Shown one piece after another: positions 1-8,060 of a stretch of DNA of 55,238 nt. This DNA comes from JAKVKY01 sp964293585 (lineage in GTDB: Bacteria; Bacillota; Negativicutes; Acidaminococcales; Acidaminococcaceae). The notes beneath the pieces are model-generated. The model saw only the letters and a list, made by a program, of their open reading frames with translations, made no database searches and was not told the origin of the DNA. The translations under genes and the position numbers were made by a program. Positions within the stretch are counted from its first letter, which is position 1. Each line of letters begins with the position of its first letter. The DNA lies in the NCBI GenBank assembly GCA_964293585.1, contig CAXYYS010000011.1, positions 1 through 55,238 of the forward strand, given 5' to 3'.

Positions 1-600
1 GCGCCAGCAGCCGGATTTTTCCCCTTAGACGTGAGCAGCCGGGCCTGCTGCCAGGAATTAGCCACGGCGGTACAGGAATTTTTTGGCAGCGGCGGTCTGG
101 ATATTCTTGTGACCAGCGCCGGCGTGTACCAGGAACAGCCTTTGGCTCAGATTGATTTAACCGATTATGCGGACCTGATGAATACTAATGTGGCCGGTAC
201 TTTGTGGGTGATCCAGGCGGTGGCCCCTTTATTGAATGAAGGCAGCAGCATCGTTACCGTCGGCAGCGATGCCGGCGTGAGCGGTAATTACGGTTGCCCC
301 CTGTACTGCGCCTCTAAAGGCGCAGTGGTGGCCATGTCGAAAGCATTGGCCTTGGACCTGGCCCCTCGTACCCGTGTGAACTGCGTCTGCCCCGGCGACG
401 TGGCCACCCCCCTGGTCAAGCGGCAGCTTGAGCAGGCAGGGGGCAGCTATACGGAAGCCGATATGGCGGCCGCGTACCCCTTGGGGCGCATCGGCAAACC
501 CGAGGAGATCGCCCACATGATTTGTGCGGTGGCATCCCCGGCCAATAATTTTATGACCGGCGCCGTGATCATGGCGGACGGCGGTCTGACGGCAAAATAA
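1..600 (+). CDS. Short-chain dehydrogenase/reductase (SDR), 5' end cut by window edge
   Basis: Frame 1 is open from the first base to a TAA at 598-600, giving 199 visible residues, so the N-terminal dinucleotide-binding GxxxGxG lies outside the window. Seen directly: an LDV strand end, DILVTSAGV (the NNAG position, here TSAG), a serine in VGSDAG near visible residue 89, the catalytic YCASK (Tyr102, Lys106) and a C-terminal MADGG typical of FabG-like SDRs. The family reduces or oxidises hydroxyl/keto groups with NAD(P)H; the substrate cannot be read from the sequence. It ends 26 bases before murI in the same direction, so the two may be co-transcribed. Confidence 0.85.
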   Translation, partial: APAAGFFPLDVSSRACCQELATAVQEFFGSGGLDILVTSAGVYQEQPLAQIDLTDYADLMNTNVAGTLWVIQAVAPLLNEGSSIVTVGSDAGVSGNYGCPLYCASKGAVVAMSKALALDLAPRTRVNCVCPGDVATPLVKRQLEQAGGSYTEADMAAAYPLGRIGKPEEIAHMICAVASPANNFMTGAVIMADGGLTAK

Positions 601-626
601 ATTTCAGTTTTTTAAGGAGGAGCGAC

Positions 627-1430
627 ATGGATAAGCACCAACCGATTGGCGTGATTGATTCCGGCGTGGGCGGACTCACGGTTTTAAAACGTTTGCAGAC
701 CACTCTGCCCCACGAAGACTTTTTGTATTTGGGCGACACGGCCCGGACGCCGTACGGCACCCGGACCCGGGCAGAGATTGCGGCTATGGTGGCCCAGATC
801 ACGGACTGGCTGGAACGCCGCCAGGTTAAACAAGTGGTGGTAGCCTGCAACACCATCACCGTTTTAGGTGAAGCGGTCATCCGGGGCAAACATCCCTTCC
901 ATGTGATCGGCATGAGCAAGGGGGCTAATTTAGTTTTGCCTGTTTCCAAAAATAAAAAAATCGGCGTCTTTGCCACGGATTTTACCGTCAGCACCGGCGC
1001 GCATAAAAAAGCTATTCAGGCGGCAGATCCTGCGGCTCAGGTTTTTGCTCAGGGCTGCCGTAAATTTGTGCCTTTGATCGAGGGAGAAAAATTCGGCACG
1101 CCGGAACTGCGCGTCGCGGTACAGGAATATGCGGACATTTTGAAAAAGGACGGCGTGGATACGGTGCTCTTATCCTGTACCCATTATCCGTTTGTCCAGG
1201 ACGAGGTGGAAAAAGTTTTCGGACCCGGCGTAAAGGTGTTGGACCCGGCGGAAGAAACGGCTGCTAACGCCCGCACGGATTTGGAAATGAGCGGCCTGAC
1301 CAACGATCTGACTCACAAGGGACACTGCACGGTCTGCTTTACGGCGGACCTGGAACGGGCTAAACGACTGGCGGCCCGCATGTTAGACCTGAGCCGCTGC
1401 AGCTTTGAACAGGTGGATATACTCAAATAA
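627..1430 (+). CDS. murI: Glutamate racemase
   Basis: Interconverts L- and D-glutamate in the cytoplasm to supply D-Glu for peptidoglycan. The 267-residue length is standard. N-terminal IGVIDSGVGGLTVL with Asp11-Ser12, then GDTARTPYG, and the two catalytic cysteines of the family: Cys74 in VACNT and Cys184 in LLSCTHYPF. The start is fixed by TTAAGGAGGAG at 612-622, five bases before the ATG. The usual ACNTA(S/T)A is ACNTITV here, a mild deviation. No strong terminator follows directly; the next 170 bases carry regulatory-looking dyads. Confidence 0.95.
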   Translation: MDKHQPIGVIDSGVGGLTVLKRLQTTLPHEDFLYLGDTARTPYGTRTRAEIAAMVAQITDWLERRQVKQVVVACNTITVLGEAVIRGKHPFHVIGMSKGANLVLPVSKNKKIGVFATDFTVSTGAHKKAIQAADPAAQVFAQGCRKFVPLIEGEKFGTPELRVAVQEYADILKKDGVDTVLLSCTHYPFVQDEVEKVFGPGVKVLDPAEETAANARTDLEMSGLTNDLTHKGHCTVCFTADLERAKRLAARMLDLSRCSFEQVDILK

Positions 1431-1468
1431 AAGTACGTCTATTTATCTACTACTTTCGGTCTGTTTTT

Positions 1469-1484
1469 TTGTAAGCGCTTGCAA
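1469..1484. promoter_or_regulatory. cre-like / LacI-family operator dyad
   Basis: TTGTAAGCGCTTGCAA is a near-perfect 16-bp palindrome that fits the catabolite-responsive element consensus WTGNAARCGNWWWCAW with one mismatch. It lies 39 bases after murI and about 90 bases upstream of the candidate V-ATPase promoter. Binding by a CcpA-like or other LacI-family regulator is inferred from the sequence only. Confidence 0.55.
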
Positions 1485-1485
1485 A

Positions 1486-1510
1486 ATTAGCAGGAACTTT
1501 TCCTGCTAAT
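1486..1510. repeat. Perfect 10-bp inverted repeat, 5-nt loop
   Basis: ATTAGCAGGA (1486-1495) and TCCTGCTAAT (1501-1510) can form a hairpin with loop ACTTT. No T-tract follows on either strand, so it is a poor intrinsic terminator for murI; an operator or mRNA hairpin is as likely. It touches the cre-like dyad, and both lie inside a wider inverted repeat GTCTATTT (1437-1444) / AAATAGAC (1516-1523). Confidence 0.5.
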
Positions 1511-1557
1511 GTCGAAAATAGACTTTTGAAGAGGGGCAAAGTGTTCCTTTTTCCTAT

Positions 1558-1585
1558 TTGTTTTTCTTAGATAATTACATATAAA
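1558..1585 (+). promoter_or_regulatory. Candidate sigma-A promoter of the V-ATPase operon
   Basis: TTGTTT (1558-1563) and TATAAA (1580-1585) are separated by 16 bases. A start near 1592 would leave a leader of about 20 bases that contains AAGGTGGTGA (1597-1606), the ribosome binding site of the first gene. The -35 box is weak, so the call is tentative. Confidence 0.4.
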
Positions 1586-1611
1586 TCTATAAGGTAAAGG
1601 TGGTGAGTTAC

Positions 1612-1917
1612 TTGTCCATGCTAGATGATATCAAAGCAGCTGAAGAGGCTGCTGCGGCTGAAAAACGTGAAGCTGCGGTATCGGCGCGCAACCTGATCAG
1701 GAACGGCGAAGATGCTGCTAACGCCAAGGCCCGTAGTGTCATCGTGGCTGCCCGCGAGGCGGCCAAGGCTACCATCGCGACCGCAAATACCGAGGCCCAG
1801 GGAAAGGCGAAAAACCTGATCCATGAAAGGGCGGAAGCAGACCGGTTCGCAGCGGAAGCAGCACGCAAGAGGCTGCCGGAAGCAGCAGCTTATATCGTAG
1901 AAAAGGTTGTGATTTAG
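1612..1917 (+). CDS. ntpF: V-type ATPase peripheral-stalk subunit G/H (NtpF-like)
   Basis: First gene of the V-ATPase operon. The protein of about 101 residues is almost entirely an Ala/Glu/Lys/Arg-rich helix without Pro or Gly breaks, as expected of the small stalk subunit that pairs with subunit E in a long coiled coil linking V1 to V0. Start choice: AAGGTGGTGA at 1597-1606 sits five bases before TTG 1612; GTG 1600 and 1603 would overlap that site, and ATG 1618 is a further candidate. Two bases separate its stop from the next gene. Identity rests on position and coiled-coil character because the family is poorly conserved. Confidence 0.8.
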   Translation: MSMLDDIKAAEEAAAAEKREAAVSARNLIRNGEDAANAKARSVIVAAREAAKATIATANTEAQGKAKNLIHERAEADRFAAEAARKRLPEAAAYIVEKVVI

Positions 1918-1919
1918 AG

Positions 1920-3776
1920 ATGCTGGTGCCAATGAAAAAGGTAAACCTGTTTGCCATGATTGAAAACCGTGACGCCATCCTCAGCGCCCTGCAAAAAACA
2001 GGCAACGTGATGTTTGTGCCCACGGCGGATGACAAGGTTCTGCCTCATGCCTCCGAGGTGGCGGATGAAGCCGCGAAAGCTTCCGATGCCATCAAGTTCC
2101 TGGAACAGCATGCCACCGGCAAAGCTTCCCTGCTGGCGCCTAAACTACAGGTGCCGTATGAGAAATTTAAACAGCCTACGGACAGATCAAAAGATCTGAC
2201 GGATCAGGTACAGGCCCTGTCGGAGAAGATTGCCTCTCTCCGTAACGAGGCCGAGACCATGCGGGTCCAGGTAGAAAAACTGGAACCCTGGCTGTCCCTG
2301 GATGTTCCCATGGAGGAGCTGAAGCCGACCGAAAACACGGAAACCTTCGCCGGTTATATCGCGGATGGTTCCCTGGACAAGCTGAAAAAGGATCTGGAGC
2401 CGTTAACCTGTGAGCTGGTGCCCATGGGCAATACGGCGGAGGGCCAGGCTGTGGTCGTCATGGCTTACAAGGATGATGCCGAGCAGGTCAAACATTTTCT
2501 TAAGGCCTGCGATTATGTGGATTTCGTTTTCCCCAAGCGGACCGGAACGGCCAAGGAGGTCGCTGCTGATCTAACTGCGGCGGCTGAAGAAAAAGACCGT
2601 CTGGCAGCAGAGCTGGAAGCGGAATCTGTCAAGATTGCGTCCAAAAAAGATTCTCTGTGCGTTTATTATGATCAATTGAAAGCTGAAGGCCAGCGGATGA
2701 CCTCCAGCGGACAGGAAACCGAAAAAACCTTCCATATGCAGGGCTGGTGCCGGGCGGACCGGGAAGCTTCTGTTAAGGAAGAAATTGCTCATGTAACAGA
2801 TGTATACGATTTAACGTTTGCAGATCCGGGACCGGAGGATATTCCGCCCAGCGTGGTGGAAAACAGCAAGATCGTTACCCCGTATCAGGCGGTTACCGAT
2901 ATGTACTCCATCGTACATTCGGGCGCGTTTGATCCTAACCCGATCCTGGCTCCTTTCTTTTGCTGTTTCTTCGGCATCATGCTTTCCGATGCCGGGTACG
3001 GTGTGGTCATTGCCATTTTCTTTTTGGCGGCCCTCAAGATCTTTAAGCTGCAGGGTTTTGCCAAAAAGTTGTTCCTGGTTATCGGCATGGGCGGCTTGTC
3101 CACCGTGTTCTGGGGCGCCATGTTCGGCGGCTGGTTTGGTTTAACCTGGCATCCGTTCATGTTCGAGCCCATGAAGGAACCGCTCAAGATGCTGATTTTG
3201 TGTTATGCCCTGGGTGCGTTCCATCTGGTTTCCGGTATGTGCATCAAGATTTACGTGGAAACTAAGCGGGGCAACGCGAAGGGCGCTTTCCTGGATACGG
3301 GTTCCTGGCTGATCTTGTTTGCCGGGCTCTTCATCTGGGGGATGGGCACACCGTTCGGCAAGTATATTGCGGAACTGGGCGCGGCCATTATCATCCTCTT
3401 TGGCGACCGGGAAAACAAAAACATCATCGGCAGGCTCTTTGGCGGCCTCTACAAGCTGTACGGCATTTCCGGATATTTAAGCGATCTGCTTAGCTATTCC
3501 CGCCTGTTCGCCCTGGGCCTGGCTACCGGCGTCATCGCCATGGTCATCAACACAGTGGCCGAACTGCTCTGGAAAGCCGGACCCATAGGTATCATCGTGG
3601 CTATCCTGCTGTTAATCGGCGGCCACACTTTCAATATCATCATCAATATCCTGGGTGCCTATGTGCACAGCAGTCGTCTTCAGTATATCGAGTTCTTCGG
3701 TAAATTCTTTGAAGGCAGCGGCAGAGCGTTTAAGCCGCTGGCTCTGGAGACCAAGTATACGGATGTGACCAAATAA
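1920..3776 (+). CDS. ntpI: V-type ATPase membrane subunit I (a-subunit)
   Basis: The stator membrane subunit provides the ion half-channels next to the K ring. It has 618 residues: a cytoplasmic, coiled-coil-rich N-terminal half to about residue 330, then some seven hydrophobic segments. LLSYSRLFALGLATG near residue 525 contains the conserved arginine that faces the rotor glutamate. ATG 1920 follows the ntpF stop by two bases; the internal ATG 1932 (MKKVNLF) is a plausible alternative because family members usually begin close to that motif. The spacing implies translational coupling. Confidence 0.93.
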   Translation: MLVPMKKVNLFAMIENRDAILSALQKTGNVMFVPTADDKVLPHASEVADEAAKASDAIKFLEQHATGKASLLAPKLQVPYEKFKQPTDRSKDLTDQVQALSEKIASLRNEAETMRVQVEKLEPWLSLDVPMEELKPTENTETFAGYIADGSLDKLKKDLEPLTCELVPMGNTAEGQAVVVMAYKDDAEQVKHFLKACDYVDFVFPKRTGTAKEVAADLTAAAEEKDRLAAELEAESVKIASKKDSLCVYYDQLKAEGQRMTSSGQETEKTFHMQGWCRADREASVKEEIAHVTDVYDLTFADPGPEDIPPSVVENSKIVTPYQAVTDMYSIVHSGAFDPNPILAPFFCCFFGIMLSDAGYGVVIAIFFLAALKIFKLQGFAKKLFLVIGMGGLSTVFWGAMFGGWFGLTWHPFMFEPMKEPLKMLILCYALGAFHLVSGMCIKIYVETKRGNAKGAFLDTGSWLILFAGLFIWGMGTPFGKYIAELGAAIIILFGDRENKNIIGRLFGGLYKLYGISGYLSDLLSYSRLFALGLATGVIAMVINTVAELLWKAGPIGIIVAILLLIGGHTFNIIINILGAYVHSSRLQYIEFFGKFFEGSGRAFKPLALETKYTDVTK

Positions 3777-3823
3777 TTTAGGATATAGATTTAGCACCAA
3801 AAAAAATAAGGAGGAATTTGATC

Positions 3824-4300
3824 ATGTTAACTTTAGGAACAGCATTAGCATTTGGCGGTGCAGCCATTGCTGCAGGGTTTGCGGGCGTTGGTTCCGCACT
3901 GGGTGTAGCCGTTGCCGGTGAAGCGGCCGCGGGCGTCATGAGCGAAGACCCTGATAAGTTCGGTAACGTGCTGGTACTGCAGGCTATTCCTGGTACCCAG
4001 GGCATTTACGGTTTGCTGATTGCCTTCATTATCCTGTTAAACATCGGCGCCGTTGGCGGCGATTTAAAAGAACTGACTACCTTCCAGGGCATCGCGATGC
4101 TGCTGGCAGGTTTCCCGATTGGTTTAGTTGGCTGTATTTCCGGTTATACCCAGGGCCGTGTGGCTGCCTGTGGTATCAGCCTGACGGGCAAGCGTCCTGA
4201 AGAAACCGGTAAGGGCATTACCTTCGCGGCCATGGTCGAAACCTACGCCGTACTGGCTCTGCTTATTTCCTTCCTGATGGTAAACGGTATCAAATTATAA
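3824..4300 (+). CDS. ntpK: V-type ATPase rotor subunit K (16-kDa proteolipid)
   Basis: 158-residue four-helix proteolipid made of two fused hairpins; ten copies would form the ion-translocating ring. AAGGAGGA at 3808-3815 selects ATG 3824, rather than the in-frame TTG at 3818, which is too close. The ion site is complete when compared with Enterococcus hirae NtpK: PGTQGIYG supplies Thr58, Gln59 and Tyr62, GYTQG supplies Gln110, and MVETYA supplies Glu139. In E. hirae the Thr, two Gln and Glu coordinate Na+, so Na+ coupling is the likelier reading here (inference). Confidence 0.95.
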   Translation: MLTLGTALAFGGAAIAAGFAGVGSALGVAVAGEAAAGVMSEDPDKFGNVLVLQAIPGTQGIYGLLIAFIILLNIGAVGGDLKELTTFQGIAMLLAGFPIGLVGCISGYTQGRVAACGISLTGKRPEETGKGITFAAMVETYAVLALLISFLMVNGIKL

Positions 4301-4333
4301 GAGACCGGCGACTATTGAGAGGAGGTAAGTTGA

Positions 4334-4942
4334 GTGGTAATGAATAAGATTACTGCCAAGATACACGACGAAACTGCCGCCGAGGTTAAGACGATCCTGG
4401 ACGAGGCTCAGAAAAAAGCCAATGCCAGCGCAGCCCGGATTGAGGCTGCAGCCCAGACCAAGGTGCAGGAGATTCAGGTACAGGCCAAGGCGGATGCCGA
4501 AGAAGCCGGGCGCCGTCAGGTGCTGATTGCGGAACTGGAAAGCCGCAAGAATGCCTTGAATCTGAAACGTAAGGTGCTGGATGAAGCGTTCGCGGCTGCG
4601 GAAACCAAACTGCAGCAGCTGCCCCAGGCAGACTGGGAAAAGCTGATCACTAAACTGGTGGTCCAGGGCGCCGAGACCGGCAGCGAAAAGTTATGTGTAC
4701 CGGCAGCAGATAAAGCTAGATACGAGGGCGGATTTTTGACCAGGCTGAACGCGGCATTACAGGCTGCGGGCAAGCAGGGCCAGCTCACCCTGAGTAACGA
4801 CACCGGCAAGTTTTCCGGCGGCGTGGTGCTGGAAGGAACGACCAGCGACTACGACGCTTCTTTCCCTACGCTTTTAAAACTGGTGAAGAACCAGTATGAA
4901 CATGATGTAGCAGCTATACTCTTTAAAACGGAGGTGAAGTAG
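4334..4942 (+). CDS. ntpE: V-type ATPase subunit E (peripheral stalk)
   Basis: 202 residues. A charged Ala/Glu/Gln/Lys helix covers about residues 1-95 and partners the small G/H subunit; the globular C-terminal domain (from WEKLI, ending near KNQYEHDVAAILF) binds the catalytic head. The start is GTG 4334, seven bases after GGAGGT (4321-4326); ATG 4340 is a weaker option. Its stop lies one base before the next start, and a ribosome binding site for ntpC (GGAGGTGA) is embedded in the last codons. Confidence 0.88.
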   Translation: MVMNKITAKIHDETAAEVKTILDEAQKKANASAARIEAAAQTKVQEIQVQAKADAEEAGRRQVLIAELESRKNALNLKRKVLDEAFAAAETKLQQLPQADWEKLITKLVVQGAETGSEKLCVPAADKARYEGGFLTRLNAALQAAGKQGQLTLSNDTGKFSGGVVLEGTTSDYDASFPTLLKLVKNQYEHDVAAILFKTEVK

Positions 4943-4943
4943 T

Positions 4944-5936
4944 ATGCCTCAGGCAAGTTATGCATATGCCATGGGCCGTATCAGCGTCATGACCATCAAG
5001 ATGCTGGATGCGGTCAAGCTCAGGCGTATTGCTGAGGCTGCCACCGAAAGAGAAGCTCTGACCATGCTCCTGGAGACGGGTTACGGCGGCAATTTAAGCG
5101 GCAGTAACACCTACAACAAGGAGATTGACTACATCATCAGAGACCAGTTGACGCAGAGCCGTGCGGATGTCTGGGAAATTACCCCGGACCCCGAGCGGAC
5201 CAAGCTGTTCCTGCTGGAAGTGGATACCCATAACATCAAGGCTTTCTTAAAAGCCAGGCTGTTGGGCATCGAAGTTCCGGATATTTTAAGGTACGGCGGC
5301 GTCTTTAACCTGGACATGCTCAAGGAATGTGTGAAGACCAAGAATTACGAGCAGCTCCCCGATATTTATAAAAAAGCCATGAATGAGGTGGAACAGGACC
5401 TGCTCCGGGAAGTGGACCCCTTAAGCTTTAGCGCTAAGATTGACTGCGCCATGTTCCGGTACGTAAAGTCGGAACTGGATAAGCTCCACGACCATTCCTT
5501 TGTGCGTGATTACTTCTCGCTGATGGCGGATTTTCAGAACGCCCGCAGCCTTATCCGCGCCCGGTTCTTACACTGGGATGTGGATAAGATCAGACCGCAG
5601 CTGTTAGCGTGCGGCGAAATTGATGAAAGATTTTTCCTGGAAGCGGTGGATACGCCTCTGGAACAGCTCAGCGGTAAGCTGAACCGCGGTTCCAACGGAC
5701 GCCTCATCGCCGAGACTATTGATGATTATAATTCCAAGGGCCAGCTGCCTGTCTTCAAACAGAAGATGGAGACGGCCCTGATGGAAATCGTCAAGAGAGC
5801 CAGCTACAATCCTTTCGGCCTGGGTCCCATCGTAGGTTATCTGCTGGGACGGAACGCCGAAGCCAAAGCTTTACGGGTTATCTTTAATGCGAAACGGTCC
5901 GGAGTGGAAGTAAATCTGCCCGAGCTGTATCAGTAA
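4944..5936 (+). CDS. ntpC: V-type ATPase subunit C (central-stalk socket)
   Basis: 330 residues, the normal length for the all-helical funnel subunit (d/AC39 family) that seats the D-F shaft on the K ring. YAYAMGRISVM at the N terminus, repeated three-helix units, and a C-terminal FGLGPIVGYLLGRNAEAKALRVIFNAK segment (broken here as FGLGPIVGYLL and AKALRVIFNAK) match the family pattern. No membrane segment is seen. It is translated from a GGAGGTGA site overlapping the end of ntpE. Confidence 0.9.
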   Translation: MPQASYAYAMGRISVMTIKMLDAVKLRRIAEAATEREALTMLLETGYGGNLSGSNTYNKEIDYIIRDQLTQSRADVWEITPDPERTKLFLLEVDTHNIKAFLKARLLGIEVPDILRYGGVFNLDMLKECVKTKNYEQLPDIYKKAMNEVEQDLLREVDPLSFSAKIDCAMFRYVKSELDKLHDHSFVRDYFSLMADFQNARSLIRARFLHWDVDKIRPQLLACGEIDERFFLEAVDTPLEQLSGKLNRGSNGRLIAETIDDYNSKGQLPVFKQKMETALMEIVKRASYNPFGLGPIVGYLLGRNAEAKALRVIFNAKRSGVEVNLPELYQ

Positions 5937-5949
5937 GGGGAGGGCGCGT

Positions 5950-6279
5950 ATGGAACAGAAGAGAAAAATCGCTGTGATCGGCGACCCTACCTCCGTGATG
6001 ATCTTTAAGGCCATCGGCCTGGACGTTTTTTACGAGGTCAAGGGAGAATTCATAGAAAAACGGATCCATGAACTGGCTGAGAAAGGTTACGCCGTGATTT
6101 ATATCACAGAAGCAGCCGCCCAGCTGGCCCAGGAAGCAATTAATTATTATGCTACCGCTACATTCCCTGCCATCATCCCCATCCCTTCCAACAAAGGAAC
6201 CCTGGGACTGGGCATGAAGAAAGTCAAAGCGAACGTTGAAAAAGCGGTTGGCGCAGACATTTTATTCAAGGAAGGGTAG
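5950..6279 (+). CDS. ntpG: V-type ATPase subunit F (central shaft; NtpG)
   Basis: 109 residues with the Rossmann-like layout of subunit F: KIAVIGDPTSVMIFKAIGLD at the N terminus, YAVIYITEAAAQLA in the middle and a C-terminal helix beginning GMKKVKANVEKAVG. It binds subunit D to form the rotating shaft. GGGGAGG at 5937-5943 lies six bases upstream of the ATG. The gene sits between C and A, as in the E. hirae operon. Confidence 0.9.
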   Translation: MEQKRKIAVIGDPTSVMIFKAIGLDVFYEVKGEFIEKRIHELAEKGYAVIYITEAAAQLAQEAINYYATATFPAIIPIPSNKGTLGLGMKKVKANVEKAVGADILFKEG

Positions 6280-6290
6280 GTAAAGGGCAC

Positions 6291-8060
6291 ATGAGTGGAA
6301 AAATAGTTAAAGTATCCGGCCCGTTGATTGTCGCCGAAGGCATGGCCGACGTGCAGATGCACGACATGGTCCGCGTCTCGGACAAGAATCTGACCGGCGA
6401 AGTCATCGAGCTTAGAGGCGATAAAGCCTCCATTCAGGTTTACGAAGAGACGGCAGGCCTCGGGCCCGGCGAACCCGTAGTTTCTACGGGCAGCCCCATG
6501 AGCGTGGAACTGGCCCCCGGTTTGATTGAAAGTATTTTCGACGGTATTCAGCGCCCTCTGGATGTGATCAGAGCCAAAGCCGGCGACCGCATTACCCGCG
6601 GCCTGCAGGTGGATAAGCTGAACCGCAGCAAGAAATGGAGCATGACCCAGGTAGCCCATGTGGGCGACCATCTGACCGGCGGCGATATTGTCGGCACCGT
6701 GCAGGAAACTCCGGCCGTGCTGCATAAGATCATGGTACCTCCCGGCAAGGAAGGCATTTTGGAATGGGTTACCGATAAGGATGTCACCATCACGGAACCC
6801 TGCTACAAGCTGAAGGATAAAGACGGCAAGGTCGTGGAATATCCCATGCTGCAACTGTGGCCTGTCCGTGTGGCCCGTCCCTATGTGGAAAAATTACCGC
6901 CTGATGAACCTATGGTTACGGGCCAGCGCGTTATCGACGCCCTGTTCCCCATTGCCAAAGGCGGCGTGGCTGCCGTGCCCGGTCCTTTCGGCAGCGGCAA
7001 GACCGTCATTCAGCATCAGCTGGCCAAGTGGGCCGATGCGGACATCATCGTGTACGTTGGCTGCGGCGAACGCGGCAACGAGATGACGGACGTGCTGATG
7101 GAATTCCCGGAACTGAAAGATCCCCGTACGGGGCTGCCCCTGATGAAACGTACGGTGCTGATCGCCAATACTTCCGACATGCCTGTGGCTGCCCGTGAAG
7201 CCAGCATCTACACCGGTATCACCATTGCGGAATATTTCCGCGATATGGGTTATAAGGTAGCCATCATGGCCGACTCCACTTCCCGCTGGGCCGAGGCTCT
7301 GCGTGAAATGAGCTCCCGTCTGGAAGAAATGCCCGGCGAAGAAGGTTACCCGGCTTATCTGGCCAGCCGTATCGCCGAGTTCTATGAACGCGCCGGTATC
7401 GTTAAATGTATTGGCTCCGACAAGGACCGCGAAGGTGCCGTCAGCGCCATTGGCGCCGTATCACCTCCCGGCGGCGATATTTCCGAGCCTGTATCCCAGG
7501 CAACGCTGCGTATCGTGAAAGTGTTCTGGTGCCTGAGCGCGCAACTGGCTTATGCCCGTCACTTCCCCGCTATCGACTGGCTGCAAAGCTATTCCCTGTA
7601 CAGCGACCGTTTGAAGAAATACTTCAACACCGCTGTGGCTCCTGACTGGGCTGCCCTGGTGGAAAAGACCATGAACATCCTGCAGCAGGAAGCAGAATTA
7701 AACGAAATTGTACAGCTGGTCGGCGTGGACGCCCTGGCGTTCAAAGACCGTATCACCATGGAAACCGCCCGCTCTATCCGCGAAGATTTCCTGCATCAAA
7801 ACTCCTTTGATGATATCGATACTTACACCTCCCTGGAAAAACAGTATGCGATGCTGAAGCTGATCATCACCTGGAATAACAAAGCCCAGGATGCACTCCT
7901 GCAACATATCCATCTGGACAAACTCATCGACATGAAAGTGCGTGAGCAGATTGGCCGTATGCGTTACATTCCGGAAAAGGAGAGGGTGGAGAAATTTGCC
8001 GCCATCACCAAGGAAATGGACAGCGAGTTTGCTGCCCTGACTGAAGGGGGTGCCGAATAA
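6291..8060 (+). CDS. ntpA: V-type ATPase catalytic subunit A
   Basis: Catalytic head subunit, 589 residues. Walker A GPFGSGKT at residues 231-238, catalytic glutamate in GCGERGNE (Glu260), Walker B-type VAIMADSTSRWAEALRE near 320-336, and the approximately 90-residue non-homologous insert before the P-loop that separates A subunits from F-type beta. The head is cytoplasmic and hydrolyses or makes ATP. The TAA overlaps the start of ntpB (TAATG), indicating coupled translation. Confidence 0.97.
   Translation: MSGKIVKVSGPLIVAEGMADVQMHDMVRVSDKNLTGEVIELRGDKASIQVYEETAGLGPGEPVVSTGSPMSVELAPGLIESIFDGIQRPLDVIRAKAGDRITRGLQVDKLNRSKKWSMTQVAHVGDHLTGGDIVGTVQETPAVLHKIMVPPGKEGILEWVTDKDVTITEPCYKLKDKDGKVVEYPMLQLWPVRVARPYVEKLPPDEPMVTGQRVIDALFPIAKGGVAAVPGPFGSGKTVIQHQLAKWADADIIVYVGCGERGNEMTDVLMEFPELKDPRTGLPLMKRTVLIANTSDMPVAAREASIYTGITIAEYFRDMGYKVAIMADSTSRWAEALREMSSRLEEMPGEEGYPAYLASRIAEFYERAGIVKCIGSDKDREGAVSAIGAVSPPGGDISEPVSQATLRIVKVFWCLSAQLAYARHFPAIDWLQSYSLYSDRLKKYFNTAVAPDWAALVEKTMNILQQEAELNEIVQLVGVDALAFKDRITMETARSIREDFLHQNSFDDIDTYTSLEKQYAMLKLIITWNNKAQDALLQHIHLDKLIDMKVREQIGRMRYIPEKERVEKFAAITKEMDSEFAALTEGGAE

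Noticed and set aside
1486..1510. Hairpin considered as the murI terminator
   Set aside because: A perfect stem but no T run after it on the plus strand; the T7 at 1464-1470 lies before it. Kept as an inverted repeat only.
6147..6854. 235-codon minus-strand frame opposite ntpG/ntpA
   Set aside because: Antisense to conserved coding sequence, with no recognisable domain.
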